Source: CAYJAD01 sp964370835 (GTDB lineage: Bacteria > Desulfobacterota > Desulfovibrionia > Desulfovibrionales > Desulfovibrionaceae). From it: a DNA stretch of 64,000 nucleotides. Shown here in pieces: positions 16,624 through 24,592 of this stretch. The position numbers and the translations under genes were made by a program. A model generated the notes under the pieces. The model had not been told where the DNA came from and searched no databases. It saw only the letters and a list, made by a program, of their open reading frames with translations. Location: contig CAYJLO010000001.1 in the NCBI GenBank assembly GCA_964370835.1, forward strand, positions 1 to 64,000, given 5' to 3'. The first letter of the stretch is position 1. Each line of letters starts with the position of its first letter.

Positions 16624-17031
16624 TTACATATGTAACAAGTCAATTTGCTTATCAATATTTTGACGTAAAGTATTAACCCATTTATTATAATTGGGGTGAA
16701 TAGTGCCTTTGGCTGCATCGTATTCCATATTATTGCTGGACTTATAAATGATGGAGTAGTTTTGCGTAGAATACGGAATTTCCACCACCACGGTATGCTT
16801 ACCGCGCACCACAATGGAAGCTTCCAAAAGGCCGGGAGACAATTCACGCGTTTGCCAACCTGTAATGGAGCCACCACCCACAATGGCCTTGCGTACTTCG
16901 TTAAGAGAGGCTTGTTTCATGGTAAGAGTGGTCACAGGAACGCTTTGCAAATTGGTCACAGGGGTACCTGGGCGGCATCCCACAGCAAAGGTCATCATGA
17001 GTAAAACCGACATAACAAGAATTTTTTTCAT
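16624..17031 (-). CDS. Small lipoprotein of unknown function within the polyene cluster
   Basis: 135 residues. The signal ends in FAVGC, a lipobox-like site, so a lipoprotein is likely. The mature part has EVRKAI, a central PGLLEASI, IPYSTQNYSIIYKSS and a C-terminal NIDKQIDLL. These positions match the N-terminal 135 residues of the larger lipoprotein at 22997-24361, so the two are paralogs. I do not recognise it as a standard APE gene. It lies between the acyltransferase and the large dehydratase, with 12 to 47 bp spacing, and is on the same strand. No function is assigned. Confidence 0.82.
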   Translation of the reverse strand: MKKILVMSVLLMMTFAVGCRPGTPVTNLQSVPVTTLTMKQASLNEVRKAIVGGGSITGWQTRELSPGLLEASIVVRGKHTVVVEIPYSTQNYSIIYKSSNNMEYDAAKGTIHPNYNKWVNTLRQNIDKQIDLLHM

Positions 17032-17050
17032 AACATATCCTTACAATTGT

Positions 17051-17824
17051 TTATAAATGAGTCGTAAAAAGTTTGCGCACGTGGCGAAGCATGGCCCTAT
17101 GTGGCAAATCTTCTCCGTGAAAAGATTGCGGAAAAACGGGGTCTAGCACTTCCATATGAATGGTTTGCGGTGCAAAGAGCTTGGCCCCCTTGGGGAATAC
17201 ATGCCAAGCATTTTTAATGAGCATGGGCACCACAGGCACTTGTGCTTGTTGGGCCAAAACAAAAGCACCCACGTGGAATTTTTGCAATGAACCATCCCTT
17301 GTGCGTGTGCCTTCAGGAAAAAATACCACCGTGGCTCCTTGCTGTAAACGCAAAAGGCATTGACTTGCCACATCTTCTGGCGGCAAGGCTTCGGCATCCA
17401 CATACCCAGCAAGGCGCATGATGGGCGCAAAAAAGAAAAGTACTTTATACGGCCATGATTTACTCACAAGGCATAAATTACTCTGTTTTTGGCAACCCAG
17501 TAAATATAAATCTAGAAATGATTGGTGATTTACCACCAACACACACGGCCCCTGCTCCCAAACTTTGTGCGCATTTTGTATGTGCACGGGCAACCAGGGA
17601 CGCAAGAGCACTAACATACCGCGTCCATAAAGCGACACATAAGAACGCGCCGCCTCTTCCACCCACACGGGGCGATGCTTCATGGCAGACAAAGGCCATG
17701 CCAGCAAAGCGGCAAAGAGGCCCATGGGAAGTATACATACTGTCCAAATGATAAAAACAGCCGCAATGGCACATGTTTTCCAGACACTTGTGCCAGCGCC
17801 TTGGACAAAATTTTGCTGTCCCAT
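17051..17824 (-). CDS. PlsC-like 1-acylglycerol-3-phosphate-type acyltransferase (ApeD-like)
   Basis: 257 residues. One or two N-terminal membrane segments (about 16-44) precede the acyltransferase motifs NHQSFLDL (the NHx4D catalytic pair) and FFPEGTRTRDG (substrate phosphate binding). It is a membrane-associated transferase of the LPLAT family. In APE-type clusters it may attach the polyenoyl group to a glycerol or lipid acceptor. It is 38 bp after the ACP stop and 19 bp before the small lipoprotein gene. Acceptor identity is unknown. Confidence 0.84.
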   Translation of the reverse strand: MGQQNFVQGAGTSVWKTCAIAAVFIIWTVCILPMGLFAALLAWPLSAMKHRPVWVEEAARSYVSLYGRGMLVLLRPWLPVHIQNAHKVWEQGPCVLVVNHQSFLDLYLLGCQKQSNLCLVSKSWPYKVLFFFAPIMRLAGYVDAEALPPEDVASQCLLRLQQGATVVFFPEGTRTRDGSLQKFHVGAFVLAQQAQVPVVPMLIKNAWHVFPKGAKLFAPQTIHMEVLDPVFPQSFHGEDLPHRAMLRHVRKLFTTHL

Positions 17825-17862
17825 GCTTACCTCATGAGGACATAGGTCCCCTTCTCAAAAAA

Positions 17863-18132
17863 CTACATATCAGAAGACACTACACCTGCATCGCGTAGCT
17901 GCGCAATATAAGCGTAAATATCCCCAAGGGTTTGAATGGCTGCCAAAGCTTCACGATTGGGCAGTTTAAATTGAAATGTTTTTTCTAACACAATGACCAT
18001 ATCCACAATATCAAGACTATCTAAACCCAAGTCATCACGAATATGCGCCTCAGCATGTAAATCATCAGCGTCCAACTCAAACTCTTCTGCCAAAGCTGCA
18101 TTCACTTTAGCCGCAATCATATCGTCGTTCAT
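17863..18132 (-). CDS. Acyl carrier protein (first ACP of the polyene cluster)
   Basis: 89 residues, acidic. The phosphopantetheine attachment site is DLGLDSLDIVDMV with the serine in DSL. It differs from the other cluster ACP at 9673-9942, so the two probably have separate jobs such as starter loading and chain elongation. The spacing to the preceding ketosynthase stop is eight bases. A cluster with two ACPs is the normal APE arrangement. Confidence 0.92.
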   Translation of the reverse strand: MNDDMIAAKVNAALAEEFELDADDLHAEAHIRDDLGLDSLDIVDMVIVLEKTFQFKLPNREALAAIQTLGDIYAYIAQLRDAGVVSSDM

Positions 18133-18140
18133 ATTAAACC

Positions 18141-19385
18141 TTACTTTGAATGATACCTATCTAAAACAAGACTACACACGCACCCTCCTAACGCAAAACA
18201 GTTCTTTAGTAAAGGTTTTGCCAACGTTGCGTGCTCATACTGAATATATTGCAAAGCAGGCAAAAGAGGATCCTTATGTTCAAGTCCTAAAGTGGGAAAC
18301 ACTTTACCTTGGGCAAGCATATGCACGCAGGCAATGCTTTCCAAAGCACCACAAGCCGCCATGGTATGCCCCATATGCCCTTTCAAAGAGCTCACAGGCA
18401 CATGTGTCCCAAAAAGCTGTTCCATGGCTTCTGCCTCGGCTTTATCCCCTTGAAGGGTAGCTGTGGCATGGGCATTCACATAGCCCACATCTTGAGGCTT
18501 CAAGGCCGCGCTGTGCAAGGCTTCTTCCATGCAAAGTCGTATGGAATCCACATCCGGCTGAGCTATATTGGCCGATTGCCCCATGGCAAAACCCAAAATT
18601 TCTCCGTAAATGGGTGCGTTACGTTCCAAAGCACTTTCTAAATTTTCCAATAAAAGCATGCCGGCCCCTTCACCACACACCACGCCACTACGCCTTGCAT
18701 CAAAGGGTAAAGAAGCCATACTCACCTCTGTGGCGTGGCTGGCTGCACCCATGCGATCAAAGGTGGCAGAGGTAAGGGCATGATATTCATCAGTGCCGCC
18801 ACATAACATGCGTTGCTCTTGCCCCGCCATAATACTTTCATAACCAAGACCTAAAGCCATAAGCCCCGAGGCACACGCCGCAGAAGGAGCTAAAACCCTA
18901 CCACGGACATGGCAAGCCAAAGCCACATTGGAGGCCGCACTATGACTCATCACTTTGAAAAATGTAGTGGTGCGCACACTTTCAACGCTATTTTCTTCCA
19001 AGAAAGTGGCAAAGAAATCATGCAAAGCTTGAGTACTACCTAAAGTAGATCCCAAGGCGAGACCCATACGAGGACGCATTATGGCGGTGGACATTTCCTG
19101 CCCTGGCTCCCCTTGTCCCATGAGGCCACTTTGCGTTAAAGCTTCCCATGCGGCCAAGGTAGCATATATGGACATGGGCGACATGGCACGACGCAGCTCT
19201 CGAGGAATACGCTTTTCTGCCACTGGCGGCACTACGCCGGCCACACTTACCTGAGATCCGCCGATATGATGCGGCGCCATGCGTAAAGCATTCCTTCCTT
19301 GCCCCATGCCGTGTACCATGGCTTGTACGCCTTCACCATAGGGCGAAACAGCGCCCATACCTGTGATAACTACGCGCGTACGCAT
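18141..19385 (-). CDS. Beta-ketoacyl-ACP synthase (second ketosynthase)
   Basis: 414 residues, FabF-like. It starts MRTRVVITGMGAVSPYG. The nucleophile lies in SAACASGLMALG, and the histidine motifs are VNAHATATLQGD and KGHMGHTMAACG, so it is catalytically complete. Its start overlaps the flavoenzyme gene by 16 bases. It stands next to an ACP gene and is distinct from the ketosynthase paired with the chain-length factor. It may handle the first condensation or act as ApeR does. Confidence 0.88.
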   Translation of the reverse strand: MRTRVVITGMGAVSPYGEGVQAMVHGMGQGRNALRMAPHHIGGSQVSVAGVVPPVAEKRIPRELRRAMSPMSIYATLAAWEALTQSGLMGQGEPGQEMSTAIMRPRMGLALGSTLGSTQALHDFFATFLEENSVESVRTTTFFKVMSHSAASNVALACHVRGRVLAPSAACASGLMALGLGYESIMAGQEQRMLCGGTDEYHALTSATFDRMGAASHATEVSMASLPFDARRSGVVCGEGAGMLLLENLESALERNAPIYGEILGFAMGQSANIAQPDVDSIRLCMEEALHSAALKPQDVGYVNAHATATLQGDKAEAEAMEQLFGTHVPVSSLKGHMGHTMAACGALESIACVHMLAQGKVFPTLGLEHKDPLLPALQYIQYEHATLAKPLLKNCFALGGCVCSLVLDRYHSK

Positions 19386-20824
19386 GCGCGAAACTCCTTC
19401 AAGGCCGTATCGTGCCCCAAGCTAAAACCCACAGCCAGTGCAGCACTGATAATTCCTCCCAACACGCCAGGAAGAATAATATTTTGCCCTGCCAAGAAAA
19501 GCCCCGGCATGCGCGTCACCGAAAGCAAGGGCATATCCTGAACCCTATGCTGCATGCCATATAAAGAACCAGTACCACCCACAACCCACTGGCGCATGGT
19601 GCGCTCGGTGGCAGCATCCAACACACGCCACTTTCCACGCAATTGAGGACAGCGTTTTTCCGCAAGTTCCACCAAATCTTGTACAGCTTTAGCCTTAAAG
19701 TCTGCATACTGTTCCTTGGAAAAATCCTCAAAAGAACACGGGGCCAAAAAGCGCAACATCATGAGCGGTAAAGAAGTTGTATCTTGCGCCCCCGGTGCAG
19801 GATAGCCCGTACACATATACAGACCCGACTCTTGCCCCTCATAAGAAAACATGCTGTCGGGATTTCTTTCATGCTCTTGGGTAAGCACATACATGCTTTG
19901 CCCCGGCCCAAAGGCTGAACACTCTGCAAAAAGCATAAGCACGGGCAAAGTTTCTGGTATATCCTCTATATGTGTGTAAAAGGCAGGACGTAAAGCCCCC
20001 TGCGGTAAGAGGCTTTGTAATTGCTTAGGGTGCCCTGTAAAATAACATTGATCAAAGGGTAATTGCTGACCATCTTCCAGCACTATCCCTTCAATACCTG
20101 TGGATTTTTGCCCTAAAATGGCTTGTACACGGCTACGACACTGCACAATCACATCATGATTTTTCAGCTCTTGCAATAATGCCTTAACAAGGGCTTCGCC
20201 GCCCCCCTTCCATGTGCCGCAAGAATGAAAATATGGCCCAGATACCAGCGCATAATGCTCCCATGAAGACTGAGAAGGCGGTGTGCCATAAAGTAAACAA
20301 CGTGCCATGAGCATGGCCTTTAAGCGCTGAGGCAGAGACTTTTCTGTCAAGTACGTCAACATGCTCTGTGCATTACCAAGGTGTAAGGAGGGATCTTCTT
20401 CAAGATGAGGATTGGTATACGGCGAAAGTTGCAACACAGCATCGCAATCATGCACAATATCCTGCATGCCAGCCCCATGCCCCGGAAATTGCTCTTCTAT
20501 ATTGGGAAGAAGCGCTTCACCGGCATGTAGATATCCTTGGCTACCATCTTCAAAGAAAAAAACTTCACTACTGCCTTCGGGATAAAATTCCAAATATTTT
20601 TCCACATCAAGAGCTTGTAACCATTGCCGCAATATGCCGCCTGCTGCAATGCCACCGCCATAGTGAAAGCCTGTATCAAAGAGTAAACCTTTACGCCTAA
20701 ACCCTGCAAGCAAAGGCGCCGGTCTTGGCCCTGCTTCAAAAATACTGACTTTATGCCCTTGCTTTGCCAAGAGTAAAGCCGCGCTCAAGCCGGAAATACC
20801 GCTTCCCACAATGGCTATATTCAT
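19370..20824 (-). CDS. FAD-dependent carotenoid desaturase / retinol saturase-like oxidoreductase
   Basis: 484 residues. An N-terminal dinucleotide fold has IVGSGISGLSAALLLAKQG and then an EAGPRPAPL segment. The loop RRKGLLFDTGFHYGGGI and the C-terminal MPGLFLAGQNIILPGVLGG match the phytoene desaturase/retinol saturase (CrtI) superfamily. These flavoenzymes oxidise, isomerise or saturate conjugated double bonds. The ATG at 20824 overlaps the upstream stop as ATGA, and the 3' end overlaps the next ketosynthase, so it is an integral operon member. I do not know an equivalent in the core E. coli ape set. It could tailor the polyene, but the direction of its reaction is unknown. Confidence 0.85.
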   Translation of the reverse strand: MNIAIVGSGISGLSAALLLAKQGHKVSIFEAGPRPAPLLAGFRRKGLLFDTGFHYGGGIAAGGILRQWLQALDVEKYLEFYPEGSSEVFFFEDGSQGYLHAGEALLPNIEEQFPGHGAGMQDIVHDCDAVLQLSPYTNPHLEEDPSLHLGNAQSMLTYLTEKSLPQRLKAMLMARCLLYGTPPSQSSWEHYALVSGPYFHSCGTWKGGGEALVKALLQELKNHDVIVQCRSRVQAILGQKSTGIEGIVLEDGQQLPFDQCYFTGHPKQLQSLLPQGALRPAFYTHIEDIPETLPVLMLFAECSAFGPGQSMYVLTQEHERNPDSMFSYEGQESGLYMCTGYPAPGAQDTTSLPLMMLRFLAPCSFEDFSKEQYADFKAKAVQDLVELAEKRCPQLRGKWRVLDAATERTMRQWVVGGTGSLYGMQHRVQDMPLLSVTRMPGLFLAGQNIILPGVLGGIISAALAVGFSLGHDTALKEFRACVRA

Positions 20825-22032
20825 GAATAACGCACCACTAAACAAGCATTGCTGCCGCCAAAGCCCGCAGAGTTACACAGCATGGCGCGTGCTGGCTCTT
20901 CCTTGCGTTGGCGTAAGATATTTAAGGGCGCAGTATCGCCTTCGGTAAAGTTATATGTGGGGGCGGTGAAACCTTGCTGCGTCATGAGGGTGGCATACAC
21001 CATTTGCGATGCACCGGACATCCAAAGTTCATGACCTGTGAGAGCTTTCAACGCCATGACAGGCGGACAATTTTCTCCAAAAACACGCACGATATTTTCC
21101 GCTTCCGCCGCGTCGCCGCGCGGTGTGGATGTGGCATGGGCATTGATGAGATCTATCTCGTGTGCTTGCATTTTGGCATCACGCAAAGCCATATGCATGG
21201 CTCGCGAAAGTCCCACGGAACTTGGTACAGATAAAGCCTCTCCGTCTGCACTACAGCCAAAACCACAAATTTCACCCAATATGGTGGCGCCACGTTTTTG
21301 CGCTAGGGTATACTCTTCTAACACCAAAGCCGCCGCTCCGCCGCTGGGCACAAGGCCATCACGATCTTTATCAAAAGGGCGAGACGCCAGCTCAGGTGCT
21401 TCATGCCTTGTGGAAAAAGCCCCCAAGCCATCAAAAGCACTCACAGCGTTCCAACCCATTTCTTGCGCGGCGCCGCACAGCACACGCTCCATGCGTCCAA
21501 GACGTATGGCATCGGCCGCCATACCTATGGCATAGGCACCACTGGCACAAGCAGCACTCACCGTCCAGCCAGCACCGGTGTTACCAAAAAGCACGTTTAA
21601 ATTCATGGTGATGGTGGAATTCATACATCGAAAAACATGCCCACTACCTATGCTTTGGGTGCTACCGCTTTGGCTAAGAGCCTCAGCTTGGTCTAAAGTG
21701 GGAATAACGCAAGAATCGTTGCCAAAAATAAGGGCTGAAGTGTCATTGGCCAAATCTTGAGGCTCTAAACCAGCATGTAATACGGCATCCATGGCCGCAC
21801 TATGCGCTTGGACAGCAAATTCCGGCATGCTTTTTCGCTGTTTGCGGTTAAGATATTTCGCACTATCAAAGCCTTCAATATGACCGGTAAGCCCACTTCG
21901 CAATCCATGCTCTAAGCGCTGAGGATCAAAAACAAGTCCCGAGCGCCCCGTATAGAGCGATTGACTTATACTTTCGGCTGTTAAACCAAGTACAGAAACG
22001 GCACCCACGCCGGTGATGGCAACTCTTTTCAT
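20821..22032 (-). CDS. Beta-ketoacyl-ACP synthase (third ketosynthase)
   Basis: 403 residues, FabB/FabF type. It starts MKRVAITGVGAVS after an in-frame extension (to 22059) that lacks family similarity; 22032 is chosen for that reason. The nucleophile motif is SAACASGAYAIG, and the histidines lie in INAHATSTPRGD and LTGHELWMSGA, so it is complete. It lies seven bases downstream of the ketoreductase stop. Three full ketosynthases plus a cysteine-less one in one operon is a rich set, with this copy next to the ketoreductase and flavoenzyme. Confidence 0.88.
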   Translation of the reverse strand: MKRVAITGVGAVSVLGLTAESISQSLYTGRSGLVFDPQRLEHGLRSGLTGHIEGFDSAKYLNRKQRKSMPEFAVQAHSAAMDAVLHAGLEPQDLANDTSALIFGNDSCVIPTLDQAEALSQSGSTQSIGSGHVFRCMNSTITMNLNVLFGNTGAGWTVSAACASGAYAIGMAADAIRLGRMERVLCGAAQEMGWNAVSAFDGLGAFSTRHEAPELASRPFDKDRDGLVPSGGAAALVLEEYTLAQKRGATILGEICGFGCSADGEALSVPSSVGLSRAMHMALRDAKMQAHEIDLINAHATSTPRGDAAEAENIVRVFGENCPPVMALKALTGHELWMSGASQMVYATLMTQQGFTAPTYNFTEGDTAPLNILRQRKEEPARAMLCNSAGFGGSNACLVVRYS

Positions 22033-22039
22033 AGTAGGC

Positions 22040-22762
22040 TCACATATACAAGCCGCCATTAACGGCGAGCACTTGTCCTGTCATATAGCTGGCACCGGGT
22101 GAGCATAAAAAGCGCACACAAGCCGCCACTTCTTCCACTTTGCCAGCACGCCCCTGCGGGATGTATTTTACATGCTCGGCCATGTCTAAATGTTCGGTCA
22201 TGGCTGTCTCTATGAAGCCTGGGGCCACGGCGTTGACCAAAATATTGCGCCTTGCAAGCTCGCGAGCAAGGGACTTAGTGGCACCTATAAGGCCGGCCTT
22301 GGCTGTGGAGTAATTACTTTGCCCTGCATTACCGCTTTGCCCTGCGGTGGACACCATGGTAATAATGCGGCCTTGCCTTTTACGCATCATCAAAGGCACT
22401 AGTTTACGTGTCACATAAAAAAAGCCGTTTAAGTGCACATCAAGCACATCTTCCCACTGCGCATCACTCATGAGTCCAAACACCGTATCTTTAGCAAATC
22501 CAGCATTATTCACCAAAATATAGGGTGTATTCTCTTCAAGCAAGGGGTCAAGAGCGCTACTTACCGCTTCTTTATCACACACATCAAAGGGTAAAAGCAC
22601 ACATTGGCGCCCAAGGGATACAATTTCGGCGGCCACAGCTTGAGCGCTCTCGTGATCGCTTCGGTAGTTAAGCCAAATGTCAAAACCGTCAGCGGCCAAA
22701 CCTAAAGCGACGCTACGCCCAATGCCCTTAGCGCCTCCGGTAACTAATGCTATTCTTTCCAC
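22040..22762 (-). CDS. fabG: 3-oxoacyl-ACP reductase (FabG/ApeQ-like), first gene of the polyene operon
   Basis: 240-residue short-chain dehydrogenase. The NADPH loop is TGGAKGIGRSVALG, followed by NNAGFAKD and the Ser...Tyr-x3-Lys catalytic set in STAGQSGNAGQSNYSTAK. It reduces the 3-keto group of each newly extended chain. Translation starts at a GTG (22762), with GGGAG eight bases upstream. It is probably the promoter-proximal gene of the cluster, since the next upstream gene ends with a terminator at 22921-22951. Confidence 0.92.
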   Translation of the reverse strand: MERIALVTGGAKGIGRSVALGLAADGFDIWLNYRSDHESAQAVAAEIVSLGRQCVLLPFDVCDKEAVSSALDPLLEENTPYILVNNAGFAKDTVFGLMSDAQWEDVLDVHLNGFFYVTRKLVPLMMRKRQGRIITMVSTAGQSGNAGQSNYSTAKAGLIGATKSLARELARRNILVNAVAPGFIETAMTEHLDMAEHVKYIPQGRAGKVEEVAACVRFLCSPGASYMTGQVLAVNGGLYM

Positions 22763-22786
22763 AAAAGATCTCCCTACTTTGACATG

Positions 22787-22843
22787 CTGTGAAAGGTTTT
22801 CACAGGCTCTTATACAACCTACCCATCACAGATTTTATCTGTG
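22787..22843. promoter_or_regulatory. Two short palindromes upstream of the polyene operon
   Basis: Two inverted repeats lie 25-81 bases upstream of the GTG start. The first, CTGTGAAAGGTTTTCACAG (22787-22805), has 8-bp arms with a three-base spacer and resembles a TGTGA/TCACA dyad of the CRP/FNR family, but with seven rather than six bases between half-sites. The second, at 22827-22843, is CACAGAT/ATCTGTG around three T. Position suggests operators or a leader hairpin. No regulator is identified. Confidence 0.45.
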
Positions 22844-22920
22844 GCAAGTGAAGGGCGCATTGTGGCTAAAAGTACCCAAAAGCGCAAGTTATTTTCCTTC
22901 TAATACTTAATCGCACGTAC

Positions 22921-22951
22921 AAAAAAAGCCTTAGAGACACACTCTAAGGCT
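22921..22951 (-). terminator. Rho-independent terminator of the large lipoprotein gene
   Basis: A perfect 9-bp stem, GCCTTAGAG (22928-22936) with CTCTAAGGC (22942-22950), closes an ACACA loop. Read on the minus strand it is followed by seven T (22927-22921). It lies 46 bases after the stop of the lipoprotein gene and separates it from the polyene operon. Confidence 0.88.
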
Positions 22952-22996
22952 TAAGAAAATTTATATTTTTAGATACTATTAAGAAGCCGATGCAGT

Positions 22997-24361
22997 TTAT
23001 TGACTAGATAATGGTACTGTTTCATCTTGAACGACCTCATCTTGCATGTTTTGCCCTTCATTTCCTTGCGATTGTGGCACCAATAGTTGCACAGGAATGG
23101 CACGTATCACGTTCGGAATATTTTCAGCTTTGGAAGCTTGTTGTTGTGGCTTTACTACAGGTGCCGGGCCAAATTCTGGACCAGACGTTGCTGCAGGTAC
23201 TGAGATAAGTACGGGAGCAAGCTCTAGGGAAGATTCTTTAAGCGGTTCCTTCTCCGAAGGATTCACAGAAGAACTTACAGGGGATATATCCTCTTGAACT
23301 GGTGGCGTAGCTTCTTCTTTCACTTCCTTTTCTTCATCAGACGCAGGGTGTTCTGCTTCTGGTGCAGAATTTTCCGGAATCAGTAAATTTACAGGTATGG
23401 CCTTTATCACCGGAGGACTTTGCTCAAGGCCTTGCTCATCTCTTGGATCCGGTTTTTGAGGTGCTGATGGCACTCTTTCCGGCTCTGGCGCTCTATCCAC
23501 AACTTTACTTGAAGCTGTGGGTAAGGGGGTAAGCGAAGACAAAGGCGTTGTGGATGTAGTCATTTTCTTAGAAGTGACCTCCTCCGTAGCATCCATACTG
23601 GGCGTAACGCTTTCCACCTTTTTTTCCATGGGGCCAGGAGCAGACAGCACAGGAGCAGGTAGCACAGAAGAAGTATTTTCCTGATCAGAAACCACAGGTT
23701 CGTCCAGATCCCTTTCTTCAATCATGGGACTTTGCGCTGGTGTTGAATTTGACAAAGGTGCTTTTTTTACTTGTTTCTGAGAATCTTCCACAAACACCGT
23801 GGCTTTATCTTGCGTACCAAAGAGTGTATTTACTCTACCATCATGTTTATTTTCAAGCTTAAAAGAATCCACATCTTCCTTGCCTTCCAAAGTAACAGGT
23901 TCCCCCGGCAATACAGGAGCTATACGCGGAAAAGCTCGGATTTGCGTTTGTGCTTCTTGCCCTAATAAGGCAATTTTTTCATCAATATTTTTAGCAATAA
24001 AGCTTGCCCAGCGGGGAAAATCCTTGGGAATATTTCCAGACTCTGCTGAATAATCATCATCGGTGCTATCTTTGTATAACACAGTATACGTAGTTGCCGT
24101 ATAATCAACGGCAATTGTCACAAGGGACCCACGCCATCTGTTGGTGGCAAAAATAAGCCCCGGAGCTCTGTCTTGCGCACGCCACTTGGCCGCATGCACT
24201 CCGGAAAAAATGGCTTTGCGCACTTCCACAATGCTAGGAGTATAATCGGCAACAGTAACAGCTCTAGGCTCTTGAATTTGTTGTATGCCAGTACGCGAGG
24301 CAGTACACCCCATACCGCATAAGGATAAAGCTACTAAGCCCAATATTACTGTTTTTTTCAT
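22997..24361 (-). CDS. Large proline/glutamate-rich lipoprotein, paralog of the cluster lipoprotein
   Basis: 454 residues. A signal ends in CGMGC, a lipobox-like site. Residues about 20-137 are paralogous to the 135-residue protein at 16624-17031: shared EVRKAI, a PGL core, a Tyr-rich YTVLYKDS and NIDEKIALL. Residues 140-454 are low-complexity, rich in Pro, Glu, Ser and Thr, with two near-identical units VIKAIPVNLLIP and VIRAIPVQLLVP about 115 residues apart. The tail looks like a flexible spacer. The gene has its own terminator and lies just upstream of the polyene operon. Function is unknown; a cell-envelope partner for the cluster is my inference. Confidence 0.85.
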   Translation of the reverse strand: MKKTVILGLVALSLCGMGCTASRTGIQQIQEPRAVTVADYTPSIVEVRKAIFSGVHAAKWRAQDRAPGLIFATNRWRGSLVTIAVDYTATTYTVLYKDSTDDDYSAESGNIPKDFPRWASFIAKNIDEKIALLGQEAQTQIRAFPRIAPVLPGEPVTLEGKEDVDSFKLENKHDGRVNTLFGTQDKATVFVEDSQKQVKKAPLSNSTPAQSPMIEERDLDEPVVSDQENTSSVLPAPVLSAPGPMEKKVESVTPSMDATEEVTSKKMTTSTTPLSSLTPLPTASSKVVDRAPEPERVPSAPQKPDPRDEQGLEQSPPVIKAIPVNLLIPENSAPEAEHPASDEEKEVKEEATPPVQEDISPVSSSVNPSEKEPLKESSLELAPVLISVPAATSGPEFGPAPVVKPQQQASKAENIPNVIRAIPVQLLVPQSQGNEGQNMQDEVVQDETVPLSSQ

Positions 24362-24515
24362 GTTAACTCCTTGAGGATGCGCCTCTAAAACGCCAAGGCA
24401 CCATAAGCAATTTCCCTAAAGGATGCAAGCGACGATACTTCTGTAAAAATTTTATTTTATACATTTCTCCCTACTTACAGAATATTTTCCACAAAAATGA
24501 AACGTCTTCACCTGA

Positions 24516-24549
24516 GAAGCCCCCATACTTTGCTTTGTACAGGGGCTTC
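24516..24549. terminator. Possible hairpin downstream of hcp
   Basis: Eight-base arms GAAGCCCC (24516-24523) and GGGGCTTC (24542-24549) enclose a TAC...GTA inner pair. It lies 44 bases after the hcp stop on the minus strand. It lacks a strong T tract, so it may be a weak or Rho-aided terminator. Confidence 0.4.
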
Positions 24550-24592
24550 CATCTTTTACAGTATTTGCTCACGAAAAAGTGTTATGAAGACA

